Shown piece by piece: positions 18,013 to 25,607 of a stretch of DNA of 64,000 nt; positions within the stretch are counted from its first letter, which is position 1, and each line of letters opens with the position of its first letter. The stretch covers positions 372,001-436,000 of the forward strand of contig CP159991.1 of the NCBI GenBank assembly GCA_040702985.1. The letters are read 5' to 3'. The position numbers and the translations under genes were made by a program. The notes below the pieces were generated by a model, which was not told the origin of the DNA, did no database searches, and saw nothing but the letters and a program-made list of their open reading frames with translations. The DNA comes from Alloscardovia omnicolens (GTDB taxonomy: Bacteria > Actinomycetota > Actinomycetes > Actinomycetales > Bifidobacteriaceae).

Positions 18013-18963
18013 TTCATGGTGTTTCTTCTGTGACCGTGGCTGCTGCGTGGTATCTATTGTGTCTTTAACCGCAGGTTTACCATGCGGCGCTTGCGTAATT
18101 GGTCCACGTAAAATTTGAGTAGATACCATATCGGCGGGTAATTGAATATTATCTAAAGCAACTGTGGGGCCTGTAGGCTCATGCGTATCAGGAAGAACAG
18201 AACTTAAATACGGTTTACCCACCAAAGCCCTGGCGGCACTGTCATGAATAATGGAATATGCCGTGCGCTCTTTTGCGTAAAGAATAACGTCGGCATCAAT
18301 ACCGTAGGCATTAAAATTAACTAATCTGACAGTAGGTGTGGTGCCTTTTAAGGAATAGTTGACGGTAGCTGCCTGAACTGTACGCACAATATCGGCAACA
18401 GTTGCACGCACATCGATATTAGGTTTGAGAAGAATACGCAATGTTGTATACGCTTCATTGGTGCGCAGGATTTTCTCCAGACTTGCAGTATTTAACACAG
18501 AATTAGGAATCCACATCTCATTGCCATTGCGCTCAATAACAACCGTATGTCGCCAGGTCATATCTTTAACCGTGCCGTGAATATTATTAATAACCACGCG
18601 ATCTCCCGGTTTAATAACGCGGCCAGCCATCAACCCAAAACCACTAATAATATTCGCAATGGTATCTTGCATACCGAGGGAGATGGCCACACCACCAACT
18701 CCAAGAGCAGTAATTAAAGAATTAGCTTCGACTCCAAAAACGGGTTTAAGTACGATAATAAAAGCTATAATCCATATGCCCACGCGCGTCACATTAATAA
18801 AGAGGCTAGCGCTGGGAATAGGGGAACGGTCAAGCAGCGCGTGCATTCCTTTGGCAATAAAACGCGAAATAAGCGATGTGAGAATGATGGCAATAACTAA
18901 AAAAATGATGCGATCAGTTTGACTGTTTATCCACTTAGTAAAAAACTGTATAACGGTGTTCAT
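18010..18963 (-). CDS. MscS-family small-conductance mechanosensitive channel
   Basis: A 317-residue inner-membrane channel that opens on membrane tension to release solutes after osmotic downshock. It has three N-terminal membrane helices; the pore-lining third helix is the Gly/Ala-rich L-G-V-G-G-V-A-I-S-L-G-M-Q-D, followed by the beta domain with G-D-R-V-V-I-N-N-I-H-G-T-V and W-I-P-N-S. The tail after about residue 290 is polar and low in similarity. AAGGA is five bases before the ATG. The 381 bp upstream hold no gene I can support other than the rpmB promoter. Confidence 0.9.
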   Translation of the reverse strand: MNTVIQFFTKWINSQTDRIIFLVIAIILTSLISRFIAKGMHALLDRSPIPSASLFINVTRVGIWIIAFIIVLKPVFGVEANSLITALGVGGVAISLGMQDTIANIISGFGLMAGRVIKPGDRVVINNIHGTVKDMTWRHTVVIERNGNEMWIPNSVLNTASLEKILRTNEAYTTLRILLKPNIDVRATVADIVRTVQAATVNYSLKGTTPTVRLVNFNAYGIDADVILYAKERTAYSIIHDSAARALVGKPYLSSVLPDTHEPTGPTVALDNIQLPADMVSTQILRGPITQAPHGKPAVKDTIDTTQQPRSQKKHHE

Positions 18964-19213
18964 GCAAGTCCTTATGAGTATGAGTCATGTTTCTATGCTT
19001 GACTGTAGGGAGAAAAGAGTACGCATACAACTGAGAAGCTCAGATTTTCACAGTGATTTCATCAGAAGTTCTTCGCGCCACACGCTGACACGCGCTGAAG
19101 GGTATGGCAAGCGAACAGAAAGCTGGGTAACTGTTTATGGAAGAGCTTGCGGACTGGTCTATGACTGCTCCAGTACTGTACGGGAACCGCTTCGGAACTG
19201 CTCTGAGTGAAAT

Positions 19214-19242
19214 TTGCAAAGGTCTGCCTCCTTGTGTATCAT
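19214..19242 (+). promoter_or_regulatory. Predicted rpmB promoter
   Basis: -35 TTGCAA (19214-19219) and -10 TATCAT (19237-19242) with 17-bp spacing, about 100 bp before the rpmB start, leaving a leader of about 95 nt. Confidence 0.65.
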
Positions 19243-19344
19243 AGAGAAGTTGTTTGCTCTAGGTGTATTGTGCCCAACGGCGTGATGGACTAGGAGCACG
19301 GAAGATGTGAGTTTTTCAGACTTAAACAAACAGAGGAGTCCATC

Positions 19345-19539
19345 ATGGCAGCTCGTTGCGCAGTATGCGGTAAGGGTCCACAGACCGGTTATAGCGTATC
19401 GCATTCGCATATTCGTAATAAGCGTCGCTTCCTGCCAAACCTCCAGGCTGTGCGTACAACTGTTGACGGCGAGAATGTTCGTCTGCGCGTTTGCACTTCT
19501 TGCCTCAAGGCTGGCAAGGTTCAGCGTCGTGTGGCATAG
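19345..19539 (+). CDS. rpmB: 50S ribosomal protein L28
   Basis: Small basic ribosomal protein of 64 residues, starting [12 protein letters not shown] with the paired cysteines C5 and C8, and C-T-S-C near the C-terminus, so this is a zinc-binding (C+) form. [10 protein letters not shown] is the L28 signature. AGAGGAG lies seven bases before the ATG. It has its own promoter and terminator, so it is probably monocistronic. Confidence 0.97.
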   Translation: MAARCAVCGKGPQTGYSVSHSHIRNKRRFLPNLQAVRTTVDGENVRLRVCTSCLKAGKVQRRVA

Positions 19540-19554
19540 TTTTGTCACGAACTG

Positions 19555-19581
19555 ACCCCGGGAGAAATCCTGGGGTTTTTT
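19555..19581 (+). terminator. Intrinsic terminator after rpmB
   Basis: ACCCCGGG, loop AGAAAT, CCTGGGGT, then TTTTTT. A compact GC stem with a run of T, 15 bp after the stop. Confidence 0.9.
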
Positions 19582-19614
19582 AGTATCAGAGGCATTAGAG
19601 CGGAGCACGGGGCG

Positions 19615-21930
19615 GTGGCAGATATGGTTGATATTCATACATCATTATCAACGCTTATCACTAATAAGCGGCGCGTAGGCGCTTTGAAAAAGCTGGGATT
19701 AGTGAGCTGTGAAGATATACTGACCTACTATCCGTTCCGCGTATCTGCACCGGTCTGTGCGCGTTCAATGAATGAGCTTGTGCCTGGACAGCCGGCAGTA
19801 TGTGGTGGCTATATTAGGCACGTACATATGGCGAATATGGCTCGCGGAGGATCTCGCATTGTGGCGGACGTGCGTGATGATTCCGGTGCTGGCGTGCATC
19901 TCGTGTATTTTACGCATAAAAAATATTATGCGGACTATATTATGGGCCGTTTGCGAGAAGGTCAGCAGATTGCTGTGCAAGGAACGCCCAGCGAATATGG
20001 CGGTATTATCCAGTTCACGCATCCAACCACATATACAGTACGCGATGAGAATAATGACGGTCAGGCGCTCAGCTTAGAAGAAGCGATCGAAAAGCTCAGC
20101 CAGCCTCAGCCGGTTTATCACGCCAATGCTCGGATTTCTTCAGCTCATATCCATGAAACTATCTGTGCCGTATTAGAGGCTTTAGCAGGAGTGCAGCCTC
20201 AGCAAGCAGATAATACCGAGGAACCTGAAAATAACAGTTCTTCACATCTACGCGAGCACATCGAGCAGTTAAGCGCAGCTATTCCGGACGTTATTCCCGA
20301 GACTGTACGTAAAGAACACGATCTCATGCACAAAGCTGAAGCACTACTAGCTGTGCATCGTCCCGAATCTGAAGCAGAGTGTGAACGTGGCTTAACCACG
20401 TTGCGATGGGAAGAAGCCCTTGTTTCGCAAATGGCGATGGTCTTATCGCGCGAAGAAAATAACGAAGCACACGCTTACGATTGCTCGGATGATGCAGGTA
20501 TGGTTGAGCGTTTAGTAGATAGTTTGCCGTTTGAGCTGACCAAGGGCCAGCGCACGGTTATTGCAGATATTTCTGCTGATATGACCGCTGGGCAACCTAT
20601 GAGTAGATTATTGCAAGGCGAAGTGGGTTCAGGTAAAACTCTGGTCGCGCTCGCTGCGCTCCTCAGGGCTGTGGGTTCAAGACATCAAGCCGTTATAGTG
20701 GCGCCGACTCAAGTACTGGCACAACAGCATTATGCAAGTATTGGCGCATCGCTCTCTGACGCGGGAATGAGTGACATTCCCGTTGTTCTCCTGCAAAGTG
20801 GTATGAAGTTAGCTGAACGGCGTCGAGCTTTGTCGGTTCCTGCATCGGGCGTGCCGTGTATTGTGGTGGCCACTCATGCCGCTTTTTCCAAGACATTCCA
20901 AGCGCCGCATTTGGCCGTGGTTGTTATTGATGAACAGCACCGTTTTGGTGTGGAACAGCGTGAAGTGTTGCGTTCTGAGCCAAACGAAGATGGCGTGGTT
21001 CCCCATATGCTGGTGATGACTGCTACACCTATTCCTCGATCTGCAGCTATGACGTGGTTCGGTAACCTCGATATATCATGGTTGACTGAATTACCAGGAG
21101 GACGCAAACCTATCCGCACTATTTTAGTGAATGAATATGATACGGATACGATGAAGCAAGTATTTATTCATGCACGCAAACGCATAGACGCTGGTGAACG
21201 TGTGTATGTGGTATGCAAGCGCATAGATATGGATTCTGATGAGCTAGAATCTGATCCTGGGTTTGACGAAGTGGCTGTTGACCCTCTGACTGGTGAAGAA
21301 ATAGATAAGCCGCGTAAAGCTTTGCACTCAGTGGAGGAAATGAGTGAACGTCTAGTCTCATTGCCACAGTTTAAGGGCGTTGAAATTCAGACCTTAACGG
21401 GTCGTGATGACGATGAGACGAAAAATCATGTTATGCAACGTTTCGCTTCAGGACAGGCACCTGTTTTGGTATCGACTACTGTGATTGAAGTGGGCGTAGA
21501 CGTGCCACAAGCAAGCTGCATTATTGTGTTTGATGCTGATTCCTTTGGCCTATCGCAGCTCCACCAGCTACGTGGACGAGTAGGGCGTGGAGGCACGCAG
21601 TCGTGGGCATTCTTCGTGCATACGGCTGAACCGGATACCGTGGCTGCTGATCGTTTAGCTACGATTCGTGATTCTGTGGACGGTGCGGTTATTGCCCAGA
21701 AAGATTTGGAACTGCGTGGTGCTGGCGATGTATTGCGTTCAGCTCAGGCTGGCTTTACTTCCTCCTTTAAGGTACTCAATGTTGTTAGGGATGCAGATAC
21801 TATTATGAAAGCACGCGCAGATGCTGAGCAGATATATGAGGCGGACGCGCAGTTGTCCGATAATGTGCAGCTCAAAGGTGCTGTATTAGACTTTATGCGC
21901 CAGTCATCTGGATATTCTATGAGTTCGTAG
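19615..21930 (+). CDS. recG: ATP-dependent DNA helicase RecG
   Basis: Branch-migration helicase that remodels stalled forks and recombination intermediates. The N-terminal wedge (OB-fold) domain is followed by superfamily 2 helicase motifs: Walker A G-E-V-G-S-G-K-T at 335-342, DEQH at 439-442, T-A-T-P-I-P-R-S, and the motif VI region Q-L-R-G-R-V-G-R-G. At 771 residues it is longer than E. coli RecG, mainly by an acidic insert around residues 200-230 that actinobacterial forms often have. A GTG at 19615 is taken as start; ATG at 19624 is equally possible. rsmD follows after a short tandem repeat. Confidence 0.95.
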   Translation: MADMVDIHTSLSTLITNKRRVGALKKLGLVSCEDILTYYPFRVSAPVCARSMNELVPGQPAVCGGYIRHVHMANMARGGSRIVADVRDDSGAGVHLVYFTHKKYYADYIMGRLREGQQIAVQGTPSEYGGIIQFTHPTTYTVRDENNDGQALSLEEAIEKLSQPQPVYHANARISSAHIHETICAVLEALAGVQPQQADNTEEPENNSSSHLREHIEQLSAAIPDVIPETVRKEHDLMHKAEALLAVHRPESEAECERGLTTLRWEEALVSQMAMVLSREENNEAHAYDCSDDAGMVERLVDSLPFELTKGQRTVIADISADMTAGQPMSRLLQGEVGSGKTLVALAALLRAVGSRHQAVIVAPTQVLAQQHYASIGASLSDAGMSDIPVVLLQSGMKLAERRRALSVPASGVPCIVVATHAAFSKTFQAPHLAVVVIDEQHRFGVEQREVLRSEPNEDGVVPHMLVMTATPIPRSAAMTWFGNLDISWLTELPGGRKPIRTILVNEYDTDTMKQVFIHARKRIDAGERVYVVCKRIDMDSDELESDPGFDEVAVDPLTGEEIDKPRKALHSVEEMSERLVSLPQFKGVEIQTLTGRDDDETKNHVMQRFASGQAPVLVSTTVIEVGVDVPQASCIIVFDADSFGLSQLHQLRGRVGRGGTQSWAFFVHTAEPDTVAADRLATIRDSVDGAVIAQKDLELRGAGDVLRSAQAGFTSSFKVLNVVRDADTIMKARADAEQIYEADAQLSDNVQLKGAVLDFMRQSSGYSMSS

Positions 21931-21950
21931 TTCGTAGTTCGTATTTCGTA
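21923..21950 (+). repeat. Four 7-bp tandem repeats at the recG stop
   Basis: GTTCGTA occurs three times and TTTCGTA once, head to tail, beginning inside the last codons of recG; the recG stop TAG straddles the first and second units. The run fills the gap up to the rsmD ribosome site (GGAGGGAG), so copy changes would alter recG-rsmD spacing but not either protein. Confidence 0.85.
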
Positions 21951-21963
21951 GGAGGGAGAGCGA

Positions 21964-22539
21964 ATGCGTATTATTGCTGGTCGTTTTAAGGGGCAGGAGA
22001 TTAAAAGCCCTAAGAACGCACGTCTTACACGCCCTACAACAGATCGAGCGAAGGAAGCAATTTTTTCCCATCTGGAAGCGAGGGGAGTTTTAACTGATGC
22101 TCGCGTAGCAGATGTGTATGCTGGCACAGGAGCTTTAGGTTTTGAAGCCCTCAGTCGAGGTGCTCAATCAATTACTTTTGTGGAGGCTCATGCTCAAATT
22201 GCGGCGCTTATTGCTCAGACTGCTCAGAGTTTGAAAAGCTCGGGGCAAGTAGGAGTAAGCGTAAAAATTGCGCGAACCACAGCTGAAAAGTTTTGTCTTA
22301 AAATGGCTGATATTCACAGCCCTAGCTTTGATGTTATTTTTATGGATCCGCCCTATGCCGTATCAACTCAAGTAGTTAATGAGCAGATAGATCAGCTGAC
22401 GTCATCTCTTGCTGAGGACGGCATAATGATGATCGAGCGTTCAGTGCGTTCAGAAGATATTACCGCACCGGACGGCTGGGAGATTTACTTGCGAAAAGAT
22501 TACGGAGAGACTGCGGTCTTCTATATCCAGCGCGTCTAG
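21964..22539 (+). CDS. rsmD: 16S rRNA (guanine966-N2)-methyltransferase
   Basis: Methylates G966 of 16S rRNA. The 191-residue protein starts M-R-I-I-A-G-R-F-K-G, has R-P-T-T-D-R-A-K-E-A-I-F, the SAM-binding D-V-Y-A-G-T-G-A-L-G-F-E-A and the catalytic D-P-P-Y at about residues 124-127. GGAGGGAG precedes the ATG. It converges on trmD with only three bases between stop codons, and coaD, its usual partner, is elsewhere (49.3 kb). Confidence 0.95.
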   Translation: MRIIAGRFKGQEIKSPKNARLTRPTTDRAKEAIFSHLEARGVLTDARVADVYAGTGALGFEALSRGAQSITFVEAHAQIAALIAQTAQSLKSSGQVGVSVKIARTTAEKFCLKMADIHSPSFDVIFMDPPYAVSTQVVNEQIDQLTSSLAEDGIMMIERSVRSEDITAPDGWEIYLRKDYGETAVFYIQRV

Positions 22540-22542
22540 CCT

Positions 22543-23388
22543 TTAGCTTTTGGGTTTTTCGCTTCGCAAACGAGGATGCTCGCCGCTGACAATCCATCCG
22601 AGCTCTGCTAAGAGCTTGCGGTCTTTTTTATCTAGCTGAGAGCAGTCTAAAGCCTCAATAATATCAGGGCGAATGTGCGATGTGCGGCGTAATTCCTCAT
22701 CGCGGCGGAAACGGTCAATATTGGCATGATGGCCTGATAATAAAACATCAGGTACCTCCATGCCGCGCCATGTGGCAGGCTTGGTATATTGACGATGTTC
22801 TAGCAATCCTTCTGCACCCGTATAGGATTCTTCTTCAATCGAGGCGTGATTGCCCATAAAACCATCAATTAAGCGGGTTGTTGCCTCCACCATAACTGAA
22901 ACGGCTACTTCGCCACCATTGAGCACATAATCACCAATGGAATATTCGCGCACGTCAAAGCCCTGGGCAGCATAGTAGGCAGGGAGGCGACCGTCATAGC
23001 CTTCATAACGGCCACAGCCGAAAATCAGATGCTCAGCGTGGCTGAGTTCCGTCGCGTCTTTCTGGGTAAAAGTTGGGGCGGACGGGTTAGGGAAAACGAG
23101 GATAGCTTGAGAGTGGGCGCCCGTCGATGGATCTGCGTGCTCAATGTGGTCGAGTGCTGGGATGCCAAGAAAATCATCAAGACATTCAGCCCACACTTCC
23201 GGCTTCATGACCATGCCAGCGCCGCCGCCTACGGGCGTATCATCAACGCTGTGATGCACATCGTGCGTCCAATCGCGTAAGTTGTGAATACCGAAATTAA
23301 GCAGCCCCTTATCTTGAGCTTTGCCTAGCAAACTCAAATTCAGGACGTCAAAATATTCAGGAAAAACAGAAACAATGTCAATGCGCAC
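22543..23388 (-). CDS. trmD: tRNA (guanine37-N1)-methyltransferase
   Basis: Methylates G37 next to the anticodon, preventing frameshifting. SPOUT-knot enzyme with M-R-I-D-I-V-S-V-F-P-E-Y at the start, D-D-T-P-V-G-G-G-A-G-M-V-M-K and the knot segment Y-S-I-G-D-Y-V-L-N-G-G-E. At 281 residues it has a somewhat long C-terminal tail. It is the last gene of the minus-strand unit rpsP-khpA-rimM-trmD, 21 bp after rimM. Confidence 0.97.
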   Translation of the reverse strand: MRIDIVSVFPEYFDVLNLSLLGKAQDKGLLNFGIHNLRDWTHDVHHSVDDTPVGGGAGMVMKPEVWAECLDDFLGIPALDHIEHADPSTGAHSQAILVFPNPSAPTFTQKDATELSHAEHLIFGCGRYEGYDGRLPAYYAAQGFDVREYSIGDYVLNGGEVAVSVMVEATTRLIDGFMGNHASIEEESYTGAEGLLEHRQYTKPATWRGMEVPDVLLSGHHANIDRFRRDEELRRTSHIRPDIIEALDCSQLDKKDRKLLAELGWIVSGEHPRLRSEKPKS

Positions 23389-23409
23389 GTAACAACCTCT
23401 GTCTGTACT

Positions 23410-24009
23410 TTAGAGATCAAGCAATCCAGCTGGAGGATCAATAATAATATAGCCCTCCTCAACATCAACAACTGGAACAATTTGTTCCACAAACGGAATG
23501 AGAGATGTTTTTCCGTCCTCGGTTGTGATTTCCAGTAAGTCTTGAGCAGTGTTATTAAACACGGCGCTAATAGTACCGACTTCATGCACTTCTACGCCAT
23601 CGTAATCAGCAGCACGAGCAGACTCGGAATCGTTCACCTCTAAGACGTCAAGACCAACTAAATCAGCAAGATACCAGCCTTCTTCGTCGGTATCATCATC
23701 GGTAACAGTAGGTTCGGATTCTTTTTCAATGAATAAATCAATACCGTTCAAAGCTTCAGATGCGTTGCGGTCGCTGATGCCTTCAAACAAAATAATCCAG
23801 CGACTCTTAAAATTACGTGAACGCACAACAGTAAATTCGCGGCCATCTTTAGTCAGGAGCACGCTTCCTGGAGCGAAACGACGCACAGGGTCATCGGTAA
23901 AAGCGCGAACATTCACTTCACCTTTTAAGCCCTGTGCTCGTCCAATACGACAAACCCTCAACAACGTGCGCTGTTGAGGGTTTGAATGCGTAGAATCAGC
24001 GGCGCGCAT
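23410..24009 (-). CDS. rimM: 16S rRNA processing protein RimM
   Basis: Assembly factor for the 30S head that binds S19. The protein shows the PRC-barrel pattern: R-I-G-R-A-Q-G-L-K-G-E-V near the N-terminus and G-W-Y-L-A-D-L-V-G-L in the second half. The start at 24009 (199 residues) lies inside the end of khpA (14-bp overlap) without a good Shine-Dalgarno, suggesting translational coupling; a further upstream in-frame ATG at 24042 is less likely. A 13-bp perfect hairpin lies 25-58 nt inside the coding sequence. In E. coli rimM is likewise translated far less than rpsP because of mRNA structure, though that structure is different. Confidence 0.92.
   Translation of the reverse strand: MRAADSTHSNPQQRTLLRVCRIGRAQGLKGEVNVRAFTDDPVRRFAPGSVLLTKDGREFTVVRSRNFKSRWIILFEGISDRNASEALNGIDLFIEKESEPTVTDDDTDEEGWYLADLVGLDVLEVNDSESARAADYDGVEVHEVGTISAVFNNTAQDLLEITTEDGKTSLIPFVEQIVPVVDVEEGYIIIDPPAGLLDL
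23951..23984 (-). other. Strong hairpin inside the start of rimM
   Basis: CAAACCCTCAACA (23951-23963) and TGTTGAGGGTTTG (23972-23984) are exact inverted repeats with an eight-base loop. The element lies in codons 9-20 of rimM, just after the khpA stop, and would fold in the nascent mRNA near the rimM start. Conservation and role are unknown; a brake on rimM/trmD translation is inferred. Confidence 0.7.
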
Positions 24010-24229
24010 CGATAATATCAATTCGAACGTTATGGTCTGCAATAGCTTGGACTACGGTTCGGATGGCTGATGCCGTGCGACCTTGGCGTCCAATAACGCG
24101 ACCAATATCTTCTGGATTGACGCGAACTCGAATATGTTCGCCTCGAGCGCTGTCATGAGACTTTACAGACACATCGTCAGGAAAATCAACGATGTTCTTA
24201 ATCAAATGCTCTACCGCTTCAGTCAACAT
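23996..24229 (-). CDS. khpA: KH-domain RNA-binding protein KhpA
   Basis: A 77-residue single KH domain with the G-R-V-I-G-R-Q-G-R loop (G-x-x-G) that grips RNA. The family (KhpA/YlqC) usually sits between rpsP and rimM, as here, and in other Gram-positives pairs with KhpB/Jag to influence cell-division and envelope genes. The start is two bases after the rpsP stop and its 3' end overlaps rimM. Confidence 0.93.
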   Translation of the reverse strand: MLTEAVEHLIKNIVDFPDDVSVKSHDSARGEHIRVRVNPEDIGRVIGRQGRTASAIRTVVQAIADHNVRIDIIDARR

Positions 24230-24231
24230 TT

Positions 24232-24666
24232 TTACTCAGCCTCTGCTTCGGACTCTGCTGCAGGTTCAGCTTCAGCTTCTGCCTTAGCCTTTGCAGCTGC
24301 TTCAGACTTAGCAGCCTTCAGCTTTTGAGCTTCGTTGTCAGCAGCTTCAATACGTGCTGCTGCATCTGGACCGTTTTCTGCAGTACGCAAGGTACCTTCT
24401 GCACCTGGCAGGCCCTTGAACTTCTGCCAGTCACCGGTAATCTTGAGCAAGTTCAATACAGGCTCAGATGGCTGTGCGCCAACACCAAGCCAGTACTGTG
24501 CGCGTTCAGAGTTAATCTCGATGAGGGAAGGCTGCTTGTTTGGATCGTATACGCCGATCTCTTCAATAACCTTACCGTCACGCTTTACGCGAGAATCTGC
24601 TACAACTACGCGATAGAATGCGTAGAACTTCTTACCGAAACGCTTCAAACGAATCTTAGTTGCCAA
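24232..24666 (-). CDS. rpsP: 30S ribosomal protein S16
   Basis: The core ribosomal protein is in the first ~90 residues ([12 protein letters not shown], then R-V-V-V-A-D-S-R, and I-G-V-Y-D-P). It uses a TTG start, supported by AAGGAGAG seven to fourteen bases upstream; the frame stays open upstream but that part runs through the leader and array 2 and is not coding. A C-terminal extension of about 50 residues made of Ala, Glu and Lys follows, as is common in actinobacterial S16. It heads the rpsP-khpA-rimM-trmD unit; the 616 bp upstream to the next gene hold array 2 and the leader. Confidence 0.94.
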   Translation of the reverse strand: MATKIRLKRFGKKFYAFYRVVVADSRVKRDGKVIEEIGVYDPNKQPSLIEINSERAQYWLGVGAQPSEPVLNLLKITGDWQKFKGLPGAEGTLRTAENGPDAAARIEAADNEAQKLKAAKSEAAAKAKAEAEAEPAAESEAEAE

Positions 24667-24865
24667 GATGGCTCTCCTTGTATCATTCAGGGTGTTATTC
24701 AGGTCATCCGTGTGGGGCACGCAATCACTGAGCAACGTGTAACCCCGCGCATATTGGATATGAGGGCGCCAACATACGCAGATAACGTGGTCAAGTTTAT
24801 AGGAAAGGCTCGATTTTTTGGGGGTGTGGTGGGGTGTGGGATGGAGTGTGTGGTGAAAATTGGCG

Positions 24866-25191
24866 CGTGAATCATGATTCGCTCTAGCGAAACATGATTG
24901 AGGAACCGAAATAGCGGTGAAAGTGCCAAGAACGGTACGTGAAACACGATTGGCTCTAGCGAAACTTAATTCAGGAACCAAAATAGCTCTAAAAAATGCC
25001 AAAAATGGTGCGTGAAACACGTTCCGCTATAGCCGAACATGATTCAGGAACTTTTTTGCCTTGTTTTGTACCAAAAATGGTGCGTGAAACACGATCCGCT
25101 ATAGCCAATCATGATTGAGGAACCATTTTGCCCTTTTTGGCTTGAAAAAAGGACGTGAAACGTGACTGACTATAGCCGATCACGTTTCACG
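24866..25191. repeat. Palindrome array 2 (five units, about 72-bp period)
   Basis: Units begin at 24866, 24938, 25011, 25083 and 25154 (steps 72, 73, 72, 71). The left arm is CGTGAAACACGATTCGCT and the right arm AGCGAATCATGATTCAGG followed by AACC; the centre is CTATAG. The last unit instead has symmetric CGTGAAACGTGA / TCACGTTTCACG arms (12 bp, exact). The intervening DNA carries an A-rich stretch (AAAATAGCTCTAAAAAATGCC) similar to that in array 3. It lies between a small orphan gene and rpsP, both on the minus strand. Arm type B. Confidence 0.9.
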
Positions 25192-25224
25192 CGCTATGAC
25201 TTCACGATTTCGATCGCTTTTATT

Positions 25225-25263
25225 GCATTGAAGATCGCATTAAAGATCGCATTGAAAGATCGC
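25225..25263. repeat. Short 12-13 bp tandem repeat
   Basis: GCATTGAAGATC, GCATTAAAGATC and GCATTGAAAGATC follow one another, ending 20 bp before the stop of the 83-residue orphan gene and starting 34 bp after array 2. Function unknown. Confidence 0.8.
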
Positions 25264-25282
25264 CTAGAAGGCAGATTGCGGC

Positions 25283-25534
25283 TTACTTAGATGCGCGTTG
25301 AGCAGCTGCAATATCGTCAGAAATCACGCGGTCCACAATAGAATGCGGAATGTATTTGCTGTCGGTTTGGATCTCATACTCACCGTTCGTCAGCGCCAGT
25401 GAACCTTTATGAGTAAAAGTCACGACAAAGGTTGAAGTCCCGGTACGACGAGCGACATGTGCGCGCACACCTGACGGATGGTTATAATCCCATTCTTCGC
25501 TAAAACTTGCTGCAGTATTCTTCTTTTTCACCAT
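25283..25534 (-). CDS. Small conserved-looking protein of unknown function
   Basis: An 83-residue soluble, basic protein that I do not recognise. It has a good ribosome site (AAGGATAAC before the ATG), a Lys-rich start, a central predicted beta-rich part (R-T-G-T-S-T-F-V-V-T-F-T-H-K-G-S) and a C-terminal helix. No signal peptide, cysteines or membrane segment. It lies 73 bp downstream of the EEP gene on the same strand and may share its transcript. Confidence 0.7.
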   Translation of the reverse strand: MVKKKNTAASFSEEWDYNHPSGVRAHVARRTGTSTFVVTFTHKGSLALTNGEYEIQTDSKYIPHSIVDRVISDDIAAAQRASK

Positions 25535-25607
25535 GAGTTATCCTTTTATGCCAACGTTATATAAAACGCGTAGTTTTTATTGTAAGAGATGTGCGTGATA
25601 GAGATAA

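Noticed and set aside
24232-25020. S16 reading frame extended to an ATG at 25020
   Set aside because: The extra part translates palindrome array 2 and the leader; a TTG with a strong Shine-Dalgarno gives the canonical S16 N-terminus at 24666.
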